Below, piece by piece: positions 17,601 through 24,267 of a stretch of 31,318 bases of DNA. Location: positions 1 to 31,318 of IMG/VR virus record IMGVR_UViG_3300044568_000183. The stretch is one strand, 5' to 3'. A model generated the notes under the pieces. That model was not told the origin of the DNA. It worked only from the letters and a program-made list of their open reading frames with translations, and made no database searches. Made by a program: the position numbers and the translations under genes. How positions within the stretch are numbered: position 1 is the stretch's first letter; each line of letters opens with the position of its first letter. This DNA comes from a virus.

Positions 17601-19991
17601 CTGAGTAACAGAGCTACGGAGTACTTTGATGTGTTTAAGTTAAACCTTAAGAAGCTGTACGAGTCTGGTAGAATTAGTGAGGAGACCTATGAGTCTCTAA
17701 AGGATACCGAGTACTCTCCAATAAAGACAATCAAGTACATCATAGGTGACAACCTAAGCGTTGACGAGATAGATACCCAGGCAAAGTCATTGGGTATATC
17801 TAGAAACGATATAATGAAGTTGTCTGACAACAATGAGAACGAAATAATATTGGACTCTAAGTGGCTTCTTGCTATGAGTATAAATAGCGTAGAGGGTAGA
17901 GCATTTGAGAACAACATGCTGAGAGAGTTTGACAAGGCCATAAAGGAAGCAACTCCAGAGGAGAAGAAGGCATTTGAGGATATAATACTTGACAACCCAG
18001 TTGTAGGTACTAAGAAGGATGGTGGTTTGAAGTACAAGTACGACGACACTAGGTTGCCAGTTGGATACACTAAGGTGTCATACTTCAATGACGGTAACAA
18101 GGTGGAGATTGTACTTAAGGATCAGTACGCAAAGCAACTTCTTGACGTAAAGAATAAGAACAAGGCACTAGAGACACTAGGTAAACTAACTGGAACTAAG
18201 ATACTTAGGTTCTTTGCTACTGGTGGTAACCCGTTGTTTATTATTGGTAACACCGCTGTCGATTTCCAGAACATCGCGTTCTTCTCTGACGTGTACTCTA
18301 AGTTCAAGCCTATGGCCACAGCTCAGTTAGCCAGAGACTATACCAAGAACTTTGTAAAGAAACTGTTTGTCTCTAACGAGTACAACAAGGTATTTAACGA
18401 GTATATAAACCACGGTGGTGCTTTAGACTATATGGCCAGTGATGGTCTTAGATCTCTAGAGTCAATGAACCCAGTTAAGGGGGTTACCAAGGCAGTTCAG
18501 AAGGGTCTTATTGCGTACGGAAGGGCTATGTCATTACTTGGTGAGACATCAGAGGTTGCGTTTAGACTGTCTGTGTTCCAGAAGGTTAAGGAGGACTCTA
18601 TAAAAGAGTTTAAGAAAGAGAACAACAGAGAACCAAACGCGCAGGAGCTTGATGACATCATGTGGAACGCTGGAAGACAGTCTAGAGAGACTATGGACTT
18701 TAGTCAGGGAGGCGATGTAGCTAAGAACATAGATGCTGTGTTCCCTTACTTTAACGCTGCGCTTCAGGGTATAAGAAGGCCAATTGACTTCGCTAAGAAG
18801 GATCCTGTTGGGTTCTCAAGCAGCGTGCTTCAGTACACGGTTATGGCTTCAAGTTTAGCAGCTGGTTCGTTTGCAATGCTTATCAATGCAGTAGGTGGTG
18901 ATGATGACGAGGACAGAGCTAAAAAGATAATGGATGCTATGAACTCTTTGAGTGAGTACGAGAAGGCCAACTACCACATCATGTTCACTGGTGAGAAAAA
19001 TAAGGATGGTGAGTACGAGTACTATAGAGTTAAAAAACTTCCAGTACTATCTGTTATCAGTACAGTTGCAGAGCAGCTAATATACAAGGAGTTCTTTAAT
19101 TCTAAGGGAATAGATTACGACATGGACTCTAAGGTTATGCTAGAGGCAGTCAACAAATCAAATCCTTTACCAGTAACTGTTCAGGAGGTAGCTGGTAAGA
19201 ACCCTGTCGCGTCTGGTCTTGTTAGCTACTGGGCAAACAAGGACACGTTCACTGGAGATAAGATCTTCAGAGAGCCTAACAACAAAAAAATATTACCAGA
19301 GGCAGAGGGGATGTTTGATGACAGAGTTGATCAGATATACAAGGACCTGGCTCCTGGATTTGGATTGTCACCAGCCAGAACTAAGGTTATGGTAGAGAAG
19401 GTTATAACAAGCGCGAACACTAATCCTACAATTCCTTTAATATACTCTGCGTACGATGGACTGTTCAATAAGAGTGACGGACTAGGTTCTGAGGTTAAGG
19501 AGGCTATGTCAGGTGTTGGTGATGCCTTCGGAAAGAAGGTTGTAAGGTACACTGACAAGAAAATCATAAGGTACAAGGATCAAGATGAGAAAGAGTACCA
19601 AGAGAGCTTACTAGAGACTAAGGTATGGAATAGCGAGCAGAAGGTGTACAACGAGATAAAGAAAAAGTACGATGGAGGAGGTAATCTAACAAAGAAGGAG
19701 CTTATTGATCTTGTAAAAGAAAACTTCGAGCCTATGGACTATATGAAGTATGCTAAAAAATATAACGCATACATACACAATATGAACATAGACAAGTCTG
19801 TTTTAGACATTATATTCGAAGACGTTCCAGAGGTTCAGGCCATGAAGTTAAATCAGAGGTACGGACCTAACTTAGAGGGTGAGGAGTTGAAGGAGTTGGG
19901 AAGAGCTATGAACTCAGCTGGTAAGAGGATAAATAATAAGTCTATCTACATATACAATAAAAAATATAAGAACAGAAATAAAGCCCAGTAA
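11619..19991 (+). CDS. Giant polyvalent internal virion protein (zincin, GNAT, LPD38-like)
   Basis: This 2790-residue protein opens with a doubled motif (DPLGIKKNDPLGLKKK). A charged coiled-coil region runs about 60-390. A Gly/Ala-rich, possibly membrane-active segment (about 440-540) is followed by Glu/Pro linkers (about 740-880). The zincin has HEVFH at 1169-1173 and a likely third ligand in the DEERLAE stretch at 1223-1229. A conserved module (about 1300-1640, with GVYFVTKFGDVWANSNK) is next. A GNAT-like domain spans about 1670-1790 (KGERTGNGSAIMK, SFYEKFGFVKG). A UBA-like helical piece is near 1810-1845. The C-terminal region resembles LPD38 (NPLFIIGN near 2204; SRETMDFSQGG at 2355; then FPYFNAALQG) with a hydrophobic helix near 2405-2428. 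It is probably ejected with the DNA. No RNA polymerase DxDGD motif was found. Confidence 0.75.
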   Translation: MIDPLGIKKNDPLGLKKKVDSKPLSQEELWGSDSQPQDLYTSLATGAQEPQQESDGLGGPPKMKTFTGLTPEEQQTLQAKPAIKVSKSVELTSKRLKLQNELSKTKVTPENQAEISRKTDELSSIVKEQDKIGKTRLSELEQQFKSSKDENSANAEAEERLNNLITKTGVWNNVKSTSIDVYNSVVDELSALTDEVGIKELKADTDPLSEEKNKVIKDALKKKIRLDENQINEEAKKLYKEKQVESIETDRINSFLDDLDDDDKNLLKQDRYNRSVHLQEDNVKQEKIINAYEVVGNKKIKEYQDIENELLNFKSQNKEVPKELYDSYINLGFEIKGISNSISKRQKLLQKNKEDLGDVNQEFDFFKRQYGDVENFLLNTGTMARKLAVNTLGGLNYVGSLGGIIGDKNLGVQKDVIRINAEIDDQRDRLRKSVETIESPEGFVNYVSDVMSNQIPSLVVTSTGAGGLAAIGVSTAGEKYADMNKEVLEGKATYSPLQMASVPFLYGAAEVVSEIPTVSILKKGGRLLESITKNEADLITKSVKQKAKEWAKDWSVDTGKEIAGEEFTNFAQNFTDKYVLGKKDVGLLDNAGTVLKDTFTLTSILKAAPHVAGAILKPHQTNEDLLILDDNSRKIIEFSNQIDSNVLSDKEKAVVTKQMNKLVAKNSEIIANTIDKVDNMPVDVYKKVIELNDKAANIKSEAVTINDGVLPNKNDLLKELSVEYKSVRDQRNAFLNIKYQAPAVEEVKPAEEPTIKDSQIPLKRETFEFESAEGDILDVQVTTRKDGSRDFVAKDKDGRIVSSQKVGKDNTLTTEEYVTKGYGDIQGESKLEQGNDIMAPAMKDKLTPEQKKELGITEEPAVEEVTPAVEEVTPAEVAVEYNGTEYTKNEYNNWVNTKTGNEVKGIGDTGKELIKTLDDLSIPKTQAEQYSEELDKTKESDPEAYWSVSPVSAADAAKGTIIDTPDGAAIVKPDGDIAGLFKKATSKAKGVAQDLLKRAVAAGGKKLDNFDTYLTPQYIKAGFRVVSRTPFNEEYAPPGWNKELHGTPDVVAMVYDPENKLDIEEKTFNDYDEAIAYRDSILEIDAELEGLAKLFDESEKGFRESQVDNAKEALKGILPGVEFIVHETNEAYKKATGESGSGGMYIYSSGGDKVIHINKQKANGRTVAHEVFHAVILDKIKGDKAVQEITARMVDAVYKTASPELRSELDAFAARYTDKTIRDEERLAELIGIIADGYPKMSPANKSIVKRWLDALAKTFGFKPFTDNEVIDLLNTLAGKISTGEVISAEDVAIFKGGKKVNTPSDGLTKRFQYGNDKVKLEITYLEQDRVEELKEKGLLIEPENLSGLNGKKVVTTSPDDMLVGSIFVNGKEVATGNGGVYFVTKFGDVWANSNKAVANGLAKAINETFDPVTGKSYLALVKGTDAKLVSSPQGVTSSLAVTESMIDAGLFSLSDFRSAVRSAVKSSGGSISLSPNGSAKVLKSEVDNFFKDVTSSTFEKRGNVLRDIVSNLAKSESAKTNKTEIIKFLNGDESKGLGVGKTEKSQSLIDLIATTSAEKLTKGLNTGDVYAVIEIDGKVKVVQDSHQSYPYHIKIVDENGNISNKKPVLILPKNRRNGKEILTSVDGKTAKELGTAFSGKVGATANMPYGKGIIMDDSVSTIKRSQLTEGKVDTVSESFFNDADKIFPNDHILGGYAVTDYKGKLIGRVKLSEVNDNTVKIDEVVSEKKGERTGNGSAIMKMVVDNADKNNTKLTLTANLILGIKAKGFETAKKLQSFYEKFGFVKGSNGLMTREPVIVKKLQQANTIEDMVRIAKEAKYSDAAISAFLKTKGFSDAEITSALATDRPSVNKIYEDSKKAIDDKKKRVSIKDLAPFLRKSLLDRQAYIKRVINRIDNKSAKKAYDLLVTKAGASALASERFKRAEKKIYGGLSSEDVSTLDKIIYAKRMVAVNESRAKLGLEPYKGMDGYSIDDANRDLADFKSSLGDKKFNDLSNRATEYFDVFKLNLKKLYESGRISEETYESLKDTEYSPIKTIKYIIGDNLSVDEIDTQAKSLGISRNDIMKLSDNNENEIILDSKWLLAMSINSVEGRAFENNMLREFDKAIKEATPEEKKAFEDIILDNPVVGTKKDGGLKYKYDDTRLPVGYTKVSYFNDGNKVEIVLKDQYAKQLLDVKNKNKALETLGKLTGTKILRFFATGGNPLFIIGNTAVDFQNIAFFSDVYSKFKPMATAQLARDYTKNFVKKLFVSNEYNKVFNEYINHGGALDYMASDGLRSLESMNPVKGVTKAVQKGLIAYGRAMSLLGETSEVAFRLSVFQKVKEDSIKEFKKENNREPNAQELDDIMWNAGRQSRETMDFSQGGDVAKNIDAVFPYFNAALQGIRRPIDFAKKDPVGFSSSVLQYTVMASSLAAGSFAMLINAVGGDDDEDRAKKIMDAMNSLSEYEKANYHIMFTGEKNKDGEYEYYRVKKLPVLSVISTVAEQLIYKEFFNSKGIDYDMDSKVMLEAVNKSNPLPVTVQEVAGKNPVASGLVSYWANKDTFTGDKIFREPNNKKILPEAEGMFDDRVDQIYKDLAPGFGLSPARTKVMVEKVITSANTNPTIPLIYSAYDGLFNKSDGLGSEVKEAMSGVGDAFGKKVVRYTDKKIIRYKDQDEKEYQESLLETKVWNSEQKVYNEIKKKYDGGGNLTKKELIDLVKENFEPMDYMKYAKKYNAYIHNMNIDKSVLDIIFEDVPEVQAMKLNQRYGPNLEGEELKELGRAMNSAGKRINNKSIYIYNKKYKNRNKAQ
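13842..14237 (+). repeat. Linker repeats (PAVEEV) bounding a domain in the giant gene
   Basis: The 19-nt string CCTGCAGTAGAAGAAGTAA occurs at 13842-13860, again at 14196-14214 and again at 14217-14235. The last two are part of a perfect 21-nt tandem (14196-14216 and 14217-14237). A diverged fourth copy follows from 14238. They encode PAVEEV(T/K)-type linkers on both sides of a small beta-rich segment (ETFEFESAEGDILDVQ). Confidence 0.9.
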
Positions 19992-20001
19992 CCCTGGGCT
20001 T
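19981..20001. terminator. Possible bidirectional terminator between converging blocks
   Basis: AAGCCCAG (19981-19988) pairs with CTGGGCTT (19994-20001) around a 5-nt loop. The stop codon of the giant gene (19989-19991) lies in the loop. The minus-strand gene ends at 20009. T-rich tracts follow on both strands and are stronger on the minus strand, where TTTATTT directly follows the stem. One hairpin could therefore stop both convergent transcripts. Confidence 0.75.
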
Positions 20002-20008
20002 AATGTCT

Positions 20009-20284
20009 TTAAAGTGGTGTCTTGCTTGAGATCTCGTACTTCGCTGGATCTATTATCAGCTTCAGAAGGATGAACAGCTGCTCTGCCTCAGAGTAGTCAA
20101 TCCTGCCCTTCTCGTTGAACTTGACAACCAGTCCGTTGCCGTCGTCTTCAATCTTCAGTGCCACCTCTCCCCTCACGTGGTCAGACCACTGTGAAGCATA
20201 GCTCCTGCTTAGAGTGTGCACGTTGTCGTTTACTACCTCGTAGTCGTAGTCGTAGTTATCATCTACAAATATCTGCTTTTTCAT
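20009..20284 (-). CDS. Small acidic phage protein of unknown function
   Basis: This 91-residue protein has an Asp/Tyr-rich N-terminus (FVDDNYDYDYEVVND). Strands follow (GEVALKIEDDGNGLVVKFN), then a C-terminal helix (YSEAEQLFILLKLIIDPA). It is the last gene of the leftward operon and overlaps the end of the preceding gene by 26 nt, suggesting coupled translation. The strand-then-helix arrangement and the position of its terminal hydrophobic helix resemble those of the 99-residue gene two positions upstream, so the two may be distant paralogues. I do not recognise a named family. Confidence 0.7.
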   Translation of the reverse strand: MKKQIFVDDNYDYDYEVVNDNVHTLSRSYASQWSDHVRGEVALKIEDDGNGLVVKFNEKGRIDYSEAEQLFILLKLIIDPAKYEISSKTPL

Positions 20285-20627
20285 ATAATTCGTATATTGA
20301 GTTTGTTGTTTTGAATTTAATGTAGTCCTCTCTTTGTTCTATAATCTCTTTTATGTCTGTCGTCTGCCAGGTAAAGAACTGACTGAATGGAGACATTAGT
20401 AGGCTTCTTCCTACAGCTATGTCTTTGTGCTTTGCTTTGAACCTACCGTTCTCATCAAACTCTAGCCACATAACATCCTTGGACTGCTTTGTCAGTCCGT
20501 CTTCTCGAACTAGCTTGTACTCTTGGTTACAATATAGATCGTCAGTAAAACCAGTAGCTATAATCTTACTACAGCGATTGCATATCGTGGCTCCATTACC
20601 TCCATTTAGTTTGTGAATTGGTTTCAT
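20259..20627 (-). CDS. Zinc-ribbon-start small phage protein
   Basis: This 122-residue protein opens with a compact metal-binding-like segment: MKPIHKLNGGNGATICNRCS with C16, C19 and C33 (TDDLYC). I recall this beginning from short stand-alone zinc-ribbon proteins common in crAss-like phages. Here about 90 further residues follow, with a strand-rich part (MWLEFDENGRFKAKHKDIAV) and a helix (DIKEIIEQREDYIKF). This gives a two-part protein. Its ATG overlaps the previous stop as ATGA. The role is unknown; nucleic-acid binding is possible but unproven. Confidence 0.7.
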   Translation of the reverse strand: MKPIHKLNGGNGATICNRCSKIIATGFTDDLYCNQEYKLVREDGLTKQSKDVMWLEFDENGRFKAKHKDIAVGRSLLMSPFSQFFTWQTTDIKEIIEQREDYIKFKTTNSIYELYEKADICR

Positions 20628-20923
20628 TTCCCGAAGTATTTAAAGTGGTTCAGGCAAGCAAAGAATGTTTCTAGTTCGTCTGTATGAAGTTCAATTCTCT
20701 TACTCTCCCACCTTCCTTTACTGACTTCACTTTCGAAACTTACATCATAGCCCTCTCCATTTGCCCACTGAGTTAGTTTGCAGAAGGACTTTTTCATTCC
20801 ATCAATCTCGTACTCAACGGTCTTTCCTTCACCAAATAGCTTTGGCATGTAGTACTCTTCCTCAATAGCTTCTTCATTTTGTTTTGCAAGAAACCTACCT
20901 ATCTTACTTAATAATTTTTTCAT
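20624..20923 (-). CDS. Small phage protein of unknown function
   Basis: This 99-residue protein has a basic helical start (MKKLLSKIGRFLAKQNEEAI). Beta strands follow (KTVEYEIDGMKKSFCKLTQW, then GYDVSFESEV), and then a helix (TDELETFFACLNHFKYFG). It starts and ends with ATGA overlaps to its neighbours, which supports it being a real coupled gene. It shares its strand-then-terminal-helix plan with the 91-residue gene at the end of the operon. No named family is recognised. Confidence 0.7.
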   Translation of the reverse strand: MKKLLSKIGRFLAKQNEEAIEEEYYMPKLFGEGKTVEYEIDGMKKSFCKLTQWANGEGYDVSFESEVSKGRWESKRIELHTDELETFFACLNHFKYFGK

Positions 20924-21162
20924 TCTATCAGTTTATCAATGTTAATATCGTGTTCCTCAAGTATTTCTCCAATTCCATTAGCCATAAACTGGATTCCGTC
21001 AAATATGTCAGCTGTGTTATAGGCTATGTTCTCGCACTGTCTCTCTACCTTCTTACGAAGTTGTAGTATATCAAACAATGCACAGGCCATATCAAATGAC
21101 TTTATAGACCTGTAGAACTCCATCTGTTGTTCTGGTAGTTTAAACTCTAGCTTTGCTTTCAT
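20920..21162 (-). CDS. Conserved small phage protein (KLEFxLPEQ type)
   Basis: This 80-residue protein begins MKAKLEFKLPEQQMEFYRSI, a pattern I recall from many small phage proteins (KxEFxLPED...EF) of unknown function. These are usually encoded among early genes and are predicted all-helical after the first strand. The rest is helical (MACALFDILQLRKKVERQCE). Its start overlaps the stop of a 31-residue gene and its stop overlaps the next start, both as ATGA. Confidence 0.7.
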   Translation of the reverse strand: MKAKLEFKLPEQQMEFYRSIKSFDMACALFDILQLRKKVERQCENIAYNTADIFDGIQFMANGIGEILEEHDINIDKLIE

Positions 21163-21254
21163 TCTCCTTGTCCTTTTTTAATTAAATAATACCATAGCCA
21201 AATCAACTTCGACCTTATAAACTCATAAGCCATTAGAACTAGTAGGTACTTCAT
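21159..21254 (-). CDS. 31-residue membrane-like microprotein
   Basis: The ATG overlaps the stop of the phosphoesterase gene as ATGA (21251-21254). Its TGA overlaps the next start as ATGA (21159-21162). The intervening ORF therefore fits exactly between two coupled genes. The peptide begins MKYLLVLMAYEFIRSKLIWL and ends WYYLIKKGQGE. Two short hydrophobic blocks are separated by Glu and Arg/Lys, and the tail is basic, suggesting membrane association. Too short to assign a family. The double 4-nt overlap is the main support that it is real. Confidence 0.6.
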   Translation of the reverse strand: MKYLLVLMAYEFIRSKLIWLWYYLIKKGQGE

Positions 21255-22816
21255 AACGTGGTGTACTTATTGTTAATGATGTGTACGTGCTGTGACTTTC
21301 CGTTAGGGTAGATCACCACGTTGGTGTTCATCCAGCTCGATGCACCCTTGTTGTAGCCAACCCTTAGATGGGTCAAGGTTCCAACCGACGAGTGGCCGTC
21401 TTCCCTACACGGACTATGAGTGTGACCCGTTATGTTCTTGGTGTTCAGGTTCTTAAACTGGATGACTCCTCCCCTGCTACCATTGGCTCCTATGTGCCCG
21501 TGCACTCCGCACTCTATGTTAGCAACCCTGAAGCTGTCATTTATACCTAGGCAGTTCACGTTTGTAACTTGGTACTTGTTCAGTATAGCAGGGATGATAC
21601 CCTTGCCAATGGTGTCATTCTTAAGCACATGCGCCAGCTCCAGGTAGGTACTCTTGTTGGTACTCTTTCTCCAGTCCACGTCGTTAAGCCACCTGTCCAA
21701 GAACTCGTCGTGGTTGCTTCTGACCATCACAAAGTTAAAGTCTGAGTACCTGTCAAAGAACGCGGCCATGTTGTTTAGCTCCAGCATAAGGTCACCAGAA
21801 CCGTCCTCCTCCCTGGCCATAACCTGGAACGGTTGGTTACGCTCGTGGTGTGATATGGAGTGCCCGTTGAACACGTCGTGTAGTACTATATCCTCACAGT
21901 TCAGGTCCTCAGCCATCCTGAACGACACGTCTAGAACATCATCGTTAGTCTCACCAAGGTGTAGGTCACCAAACACCATAACAGTCCTGCTTGTCTCACG
22001 TATGGATCCAGCTATTACATTGTAGTGCAGGTCATAGAACGACCCGTCCTCGTCAGCTGTAACCTGCCTGATATGGAAGTCATCCTCGTCCAGCTCTATA
22101 ATAACAAAGCCTAGCGTGTGGTGGAACTCACCCTTCTTACCAGACTTGGTGTCTGTGTAGTTCTGTAGCGATATGGCTCCTGTAGTAACCAACAGCTTGT
22201 GTGGATAACCGTCAAGTATTGGCAGGGACTTAAGGTGCACCCTAGGGTGCCCAACGACGCAACTTTCAAGCCCTGTGAGGCCGTTAATCCCAGAAAGGGG
22301 AGTAGATGCTGTAGGCTGAATTTTAAGGTCTGAGAGGATGCACAGGTGCTTGTGTACCTTGTGCCTGTTTGCGTCTAGGTACCTCTCTACCCTTGGCGAC
22401 CATGAGTTCCTCTCCTCCTTCTCCTTTACCCTCTTGCTTGAGTTAAGCGATGTCGGGTTCTTATACCTTCCAGCTATGATGGATATCTCTGCGTCTATCT
22501 CGTTGGCGTACGCCTCTATGTTTGTAAGGAACTGCTCGTGTATCTCTGTGTCAGACTGGCACCAGGATACTATGAACCTCTGCTTGGTCTTGTCGAGCTC
22601 CCTCTTCTGGGCCTCTAGGAACATGTCCGACTCTGGTAGCTCCTTGTTATCGGTTACTCCAGTTCTCTCTAGGTGCTTAGACATTGTCCTACGAACCTGA
22701 TCCTCGTAAGGGATACCGAACTCAATGCACGCCATCTTTGTGGCATGAGTAATGTTGTGACCCATAGCTAGTGCTAGCCCTATGTACGCCTTAAACTCTT
22801 CTGAATACTTTCCCAT
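21251..22816 (-). CDS. Calcineurin-like metallophosphoesterase with HTH-like N-terminus
   Basis: This 521-residue protein has a helical N-terminus (MGKYSEEFKAYIGLALAMGH, then ITHATKMACIEFGI) that may be a helix-turn-helix. The last ~240 residues hold the metallophosphoesterase motifs: FGDLHLG near 281, an Asp in HDVFNGHS near 310, RSNHDEFLDRW near 365, GVHGHIGANG near 440 and TGHTHSP near 463. These are the usual dimetal-binding blocks (DxH, D, NHD/E, H, GHxH). Known relatives hydrolyse phosphodiesters or phosphoproteins; the phage substrate is unknown, possibly nucleic acid. The start overlaps the previous stop as TAATG. It heads the run of small genes and may be coupled to the oxygenase gene. 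Confidence 0.75.
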   Translation of the reverse strand: MGKYSEEFKAYIGLALAMGHNITHATKMACIEFGIPYEDQVRRTMSKHLERTGVTDNKELPESDMFLEAQKRELDKTKQRFIVSWCQSDTEIHEQFLTNIEAYANEIDAEISIIAGRYKNPTSLNSSKRVKEKEERNSWSPRVERYLDANRHKVHKHLCILSDLKIQPTASTPLSGINGLTGLESCVVGHPRVHLKSLPILDGYPHKLLVTTGAISLQNYTDTKSGKKGEFHHTLGFVIIELDEDDFHIRQVTADEDGSFYDLHYNVIAGSIRETSRTVMVFGDLHLGETNDDVLDVSFRMAEDLNCEDIVLHDVFNGHSISHHERNQPFQVMAREEDGSGDLMLELNNMAAFFDRYSDFNFVMVRSNHDEFLDRWLNDVDWRKSTNKSTYLELAHVLKNDTIGKGIIPAILNKYQVTNVNCLGINDSFRVANIECGVHGHIGANGSRGGVIQFKNLNTKNITGHTHSPCREDGHSSVGTLTHLRVGYNKGASSWMNTNVVIYPNGKSQHVHIINNKYTTL

Positions 22817-23367
22817 TATATCTTTGTGTAAAATGTTACTAAAACTTTTCTTATCCCCTCTGTTATCTCCTCTGGATACTTTGAGTGGAAGTAGTCTGCA
22901 TCATATGTCAGCATCCTGTTCGGCCTTGACGATATGTAGTCCTTCTTTAACCAATTGGATCTGTTATCGGCATCCTCAAGTAGTATCTTATCAAAGTCTG
23001 AATTCGTGCAGTCCTTTGGTAAGGTTCTTCCGTACACGTAGTGCTTCCAGAACGCGGTTCCGTTCTCGGTTACGTCTTCATCGTCGTTAATATATAGCAC
23101 AGAGGCTATGTCTATCTTCTTTCCCTGCACTATGTTGTCAGCGTGTATCCATAGGCTCGTGTCGAACCCCTTGTAGGCACTCCTGACAAACGACAGCACC
23201 ATCTCGTACCCGTCCATGTGCAGGTAGTTGTATATGCTACTTGGTGGAGTCAGGACTGAGAACGACTTGCCTGGAAAGTTAACTATCTCAAACAGGTTGT
23301 TGTCGCAGTACTCCTGCAACGACTTGAAATCATCCTCTGGGAGGAAGTTGTCTACTACACTAATCAT
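22816..23367 (-). CDS. 2-oxoglutarate/Fe(II) oxygenase-like protein
   Basis: This 183-residue protein has the layout of a prolyl-hydroxylase-type double-stranded beta-helix. A metal-ligand pair H75-x-D77 lies in LWIHADN, a distal ligand H161 in DADYFHSKYP, and a 2-oxoglutarate-binding R173 in GIRKVLVTFY. The N-terminus VVDNFLPEDDFKSLQEYCDN matches the usual opening helix of phage members, and YINDDEDVTENGTAFW matches the strand before them. Substrates of phage members are mostly unknown; protein hydroxylation or nucleobase modification are both possible. Its stop overlaps the phosphoesterase start (TAATG) and its start overlaps a 42-residue ORF. Confidence 0.72.
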   Translation of the reverse strand: MISVVDNFLPEDDFKSLQEYCDNNLFEIVNFPGKSFSVLTPPSSIYNYLHMDGYEMVLSFVRSAYKGFDTSLWIHADNIVQGKKIDIASVLYINDDEDVTENGTAFWKHYVYGRTLPKDCTNSDFDKILLEDADNRSNWLKKDYISSRPNRMLTYDADYFHSKYPEEITEGIRKVLVTFYTKI

Positions 23368-23488
23368 TAGCCTTGCAGATTATCTTCCTGTACACCTCGT
23401 TGACTGACTCCTTGTTGGCTCCTCGTGAGTACAGGTACTTCATCACTATGAGTATCCTCTGCTTCTTACTTATCTTGTGCTCTTTCAT
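23360..23488 (-). CDS. 42-residue basic small ORF
   Basis: This ORF starts inside the end of the preceding 89-residue gene (23-nt overlap) and ends 8 nt inside the oxygenase gene, so it bridges two genes that otherwise have a 100-nt gap. The peptide begins MKEHKISKKQRILIVMKYLY. It continues SRGANKESVNEVYRKIICKAND, basic and helical, with a possible helix-turn-helix shape. Filling the only gap in a packed operon supports it; the short length does not. Confidence 0.5.
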   Translation of the reverse strand: MKEHKISKKQRILIVMKYLYSRGANKESVNEVYRKIICKAND

Positions 23489-23735
23489 TTCTCTCGATTT
23501 CGATTATACTTCTCTTTAGATAGTTGGCCTGGTCTAGGCACTCCTCGTAAGCGTGTTGTAGCCACCCCTTCAGGTCTATGTCTGTCCTGTCTAGGGTGTT
23601 GTTGTACTTCTCTATACCTACATTAGATCTGTCTAGTAGGTCTTGTCTTACAGCCCTAACCACCGTGTCGATGGTAGGGTTGATTATCTTGTGGCCGTTC
23701 ACCACTATGTCTTTAGTCGTTGTTGCTGTTATCAT
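23466..23735 (-). CDS. Conserved small phage protein (nucleotide-metabolism-like helix pattern)
   Basis: This 89-residue protein contains KYNNTLDRTDIDLKGWLQHA followed by YEECLDQANYLKRSI. I recall this pattern (Y...LDR.D....WLQHA.EE.LD...YL) from many small phage proteins near MazG-like or modification genes. The acidic residues in the two helices could bind metal as in all-alpha NTP pyrophosphatases, but this is only a resemblance. It overlaps the zinc-binding gene by 23 nt and the next small ORF by 23 nt. Confidence 0.65.
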   Translation of the reverse strand: MITATTTKDIVVNGHKIINPTIDTVVRAVRQDLLDRSNVGIEKYNNTLDRTDIDLKGWLQHAYEECLDQANYLKRSIIEIERNERAQDK

Positions 23736-24099
23736 TCCTGTAGTCGATTTCTTTTTTGATTAATTTTATGTGCCACTCTGGGCCTCCGTAGTCAAGTATG
23801 GCATACAGCCAGTCCTCGTCCATGTCCTTCAACTTCACCCATGTAAGTGGTTCTGTCCCGTCCTTACCACGTCCACCCCTCTCGGCATACTCTCGTACCT
23901 CCTCGTATGGATCGTCGTCGTGAACTAGAAAAGGCTTCACCTTCTTTAGGTCTATCCCACCGTACCTTGAGTACGCTGTTCCTCCGTCAACCATCGTCTG
24001 GTTGTCACATCCGCACGTCTTGTAGTCGTGCCTGTGGTGTGACACAAGCACCTCATTACAGCTGAGGCACGTAACTGAGTTGTACACTAGCTGTCTCAC
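23713..24099 (-). CDS. Zinc-binding phage protein (DUF7695-like pattern)
   Basis: This 128-residue protein has an N-terminal metal site: C11-x-x-C14, histidines at 21, 22 and 24 (SHHRHDY), and C29-x-C31. It is followed by MVDGGTAYSRYGG, a pattern recalled from phage proteins annotated as DUF7695 (RNxxxC..C...SxHRHDF..C.C...VDGG). A second region (EPLTWVKLKDMDEDWLYAIL) leads to an Asp/Asn-rich tail. The start codon is GTG, overlapping the previous TGA as GTGA. The role is unknown; nucleic-acid or protein contact through the zinc site is plausible. Confidence 0.7.
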   Translation of the reverse strand: MRQLVYNSVTCLSCNEVLVSHHRHDYKTCGCDNQTMVDGGTAYSRYGGIDLKKVKPFLVHDDDPYEEVREYAERGGRGKDGTEPLTWVKLKDMDEDWLYAILDYGGPEWHIKLIKKEIDYRNDNSNND

Positions 24100-24254
24100 A
24101 GTTCGGTCTTCATTGAGGTCTGGATCTCCTTTAGCAGTGCAACTAGCTCAGCTATTGTCTTGTTTAGCGCAACGTAGTCCTTGTCCGCTAGGCTCTCGTA
24201 TATGTCATCCGTTAGATTATTAATAGATAACATTGTCTTATTCACATATTCCAT
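24096..24254 (-). CDS. 52-residue helical small protein
   Basis: The ORF begins MEYVNKTMLSINNLTDDIYE and ends KEIQTSMKTEL, all predicted helical with leucine spacing suggestive of a short coiled coil. It lies 14 nt downstream of a TACATTTG promoter-like box and its TGA overlaps the next gene's GTG as GTGA. It fills the gap between the HTH gene and the zinc-binding gene. Function unknown. Confidence 0.6.
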   Translation of the reverse strand: MEYVNKTMLSINNLTDDIYESLADKDYVALNKTIAELVALLKEIQTSMKTEL

Positions 24255-24267
24255 ATTGTTTTTTTAT

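Noticed and set aside
11619-19991. Virion RNA polymerase in the giant protein
   Set aside because: crAss-like phages can carry giant RNA polymerase proteins, but no DxDGD-type catalytic motif was seen; the visible domains are zincin, GNAT and LPD38-like.
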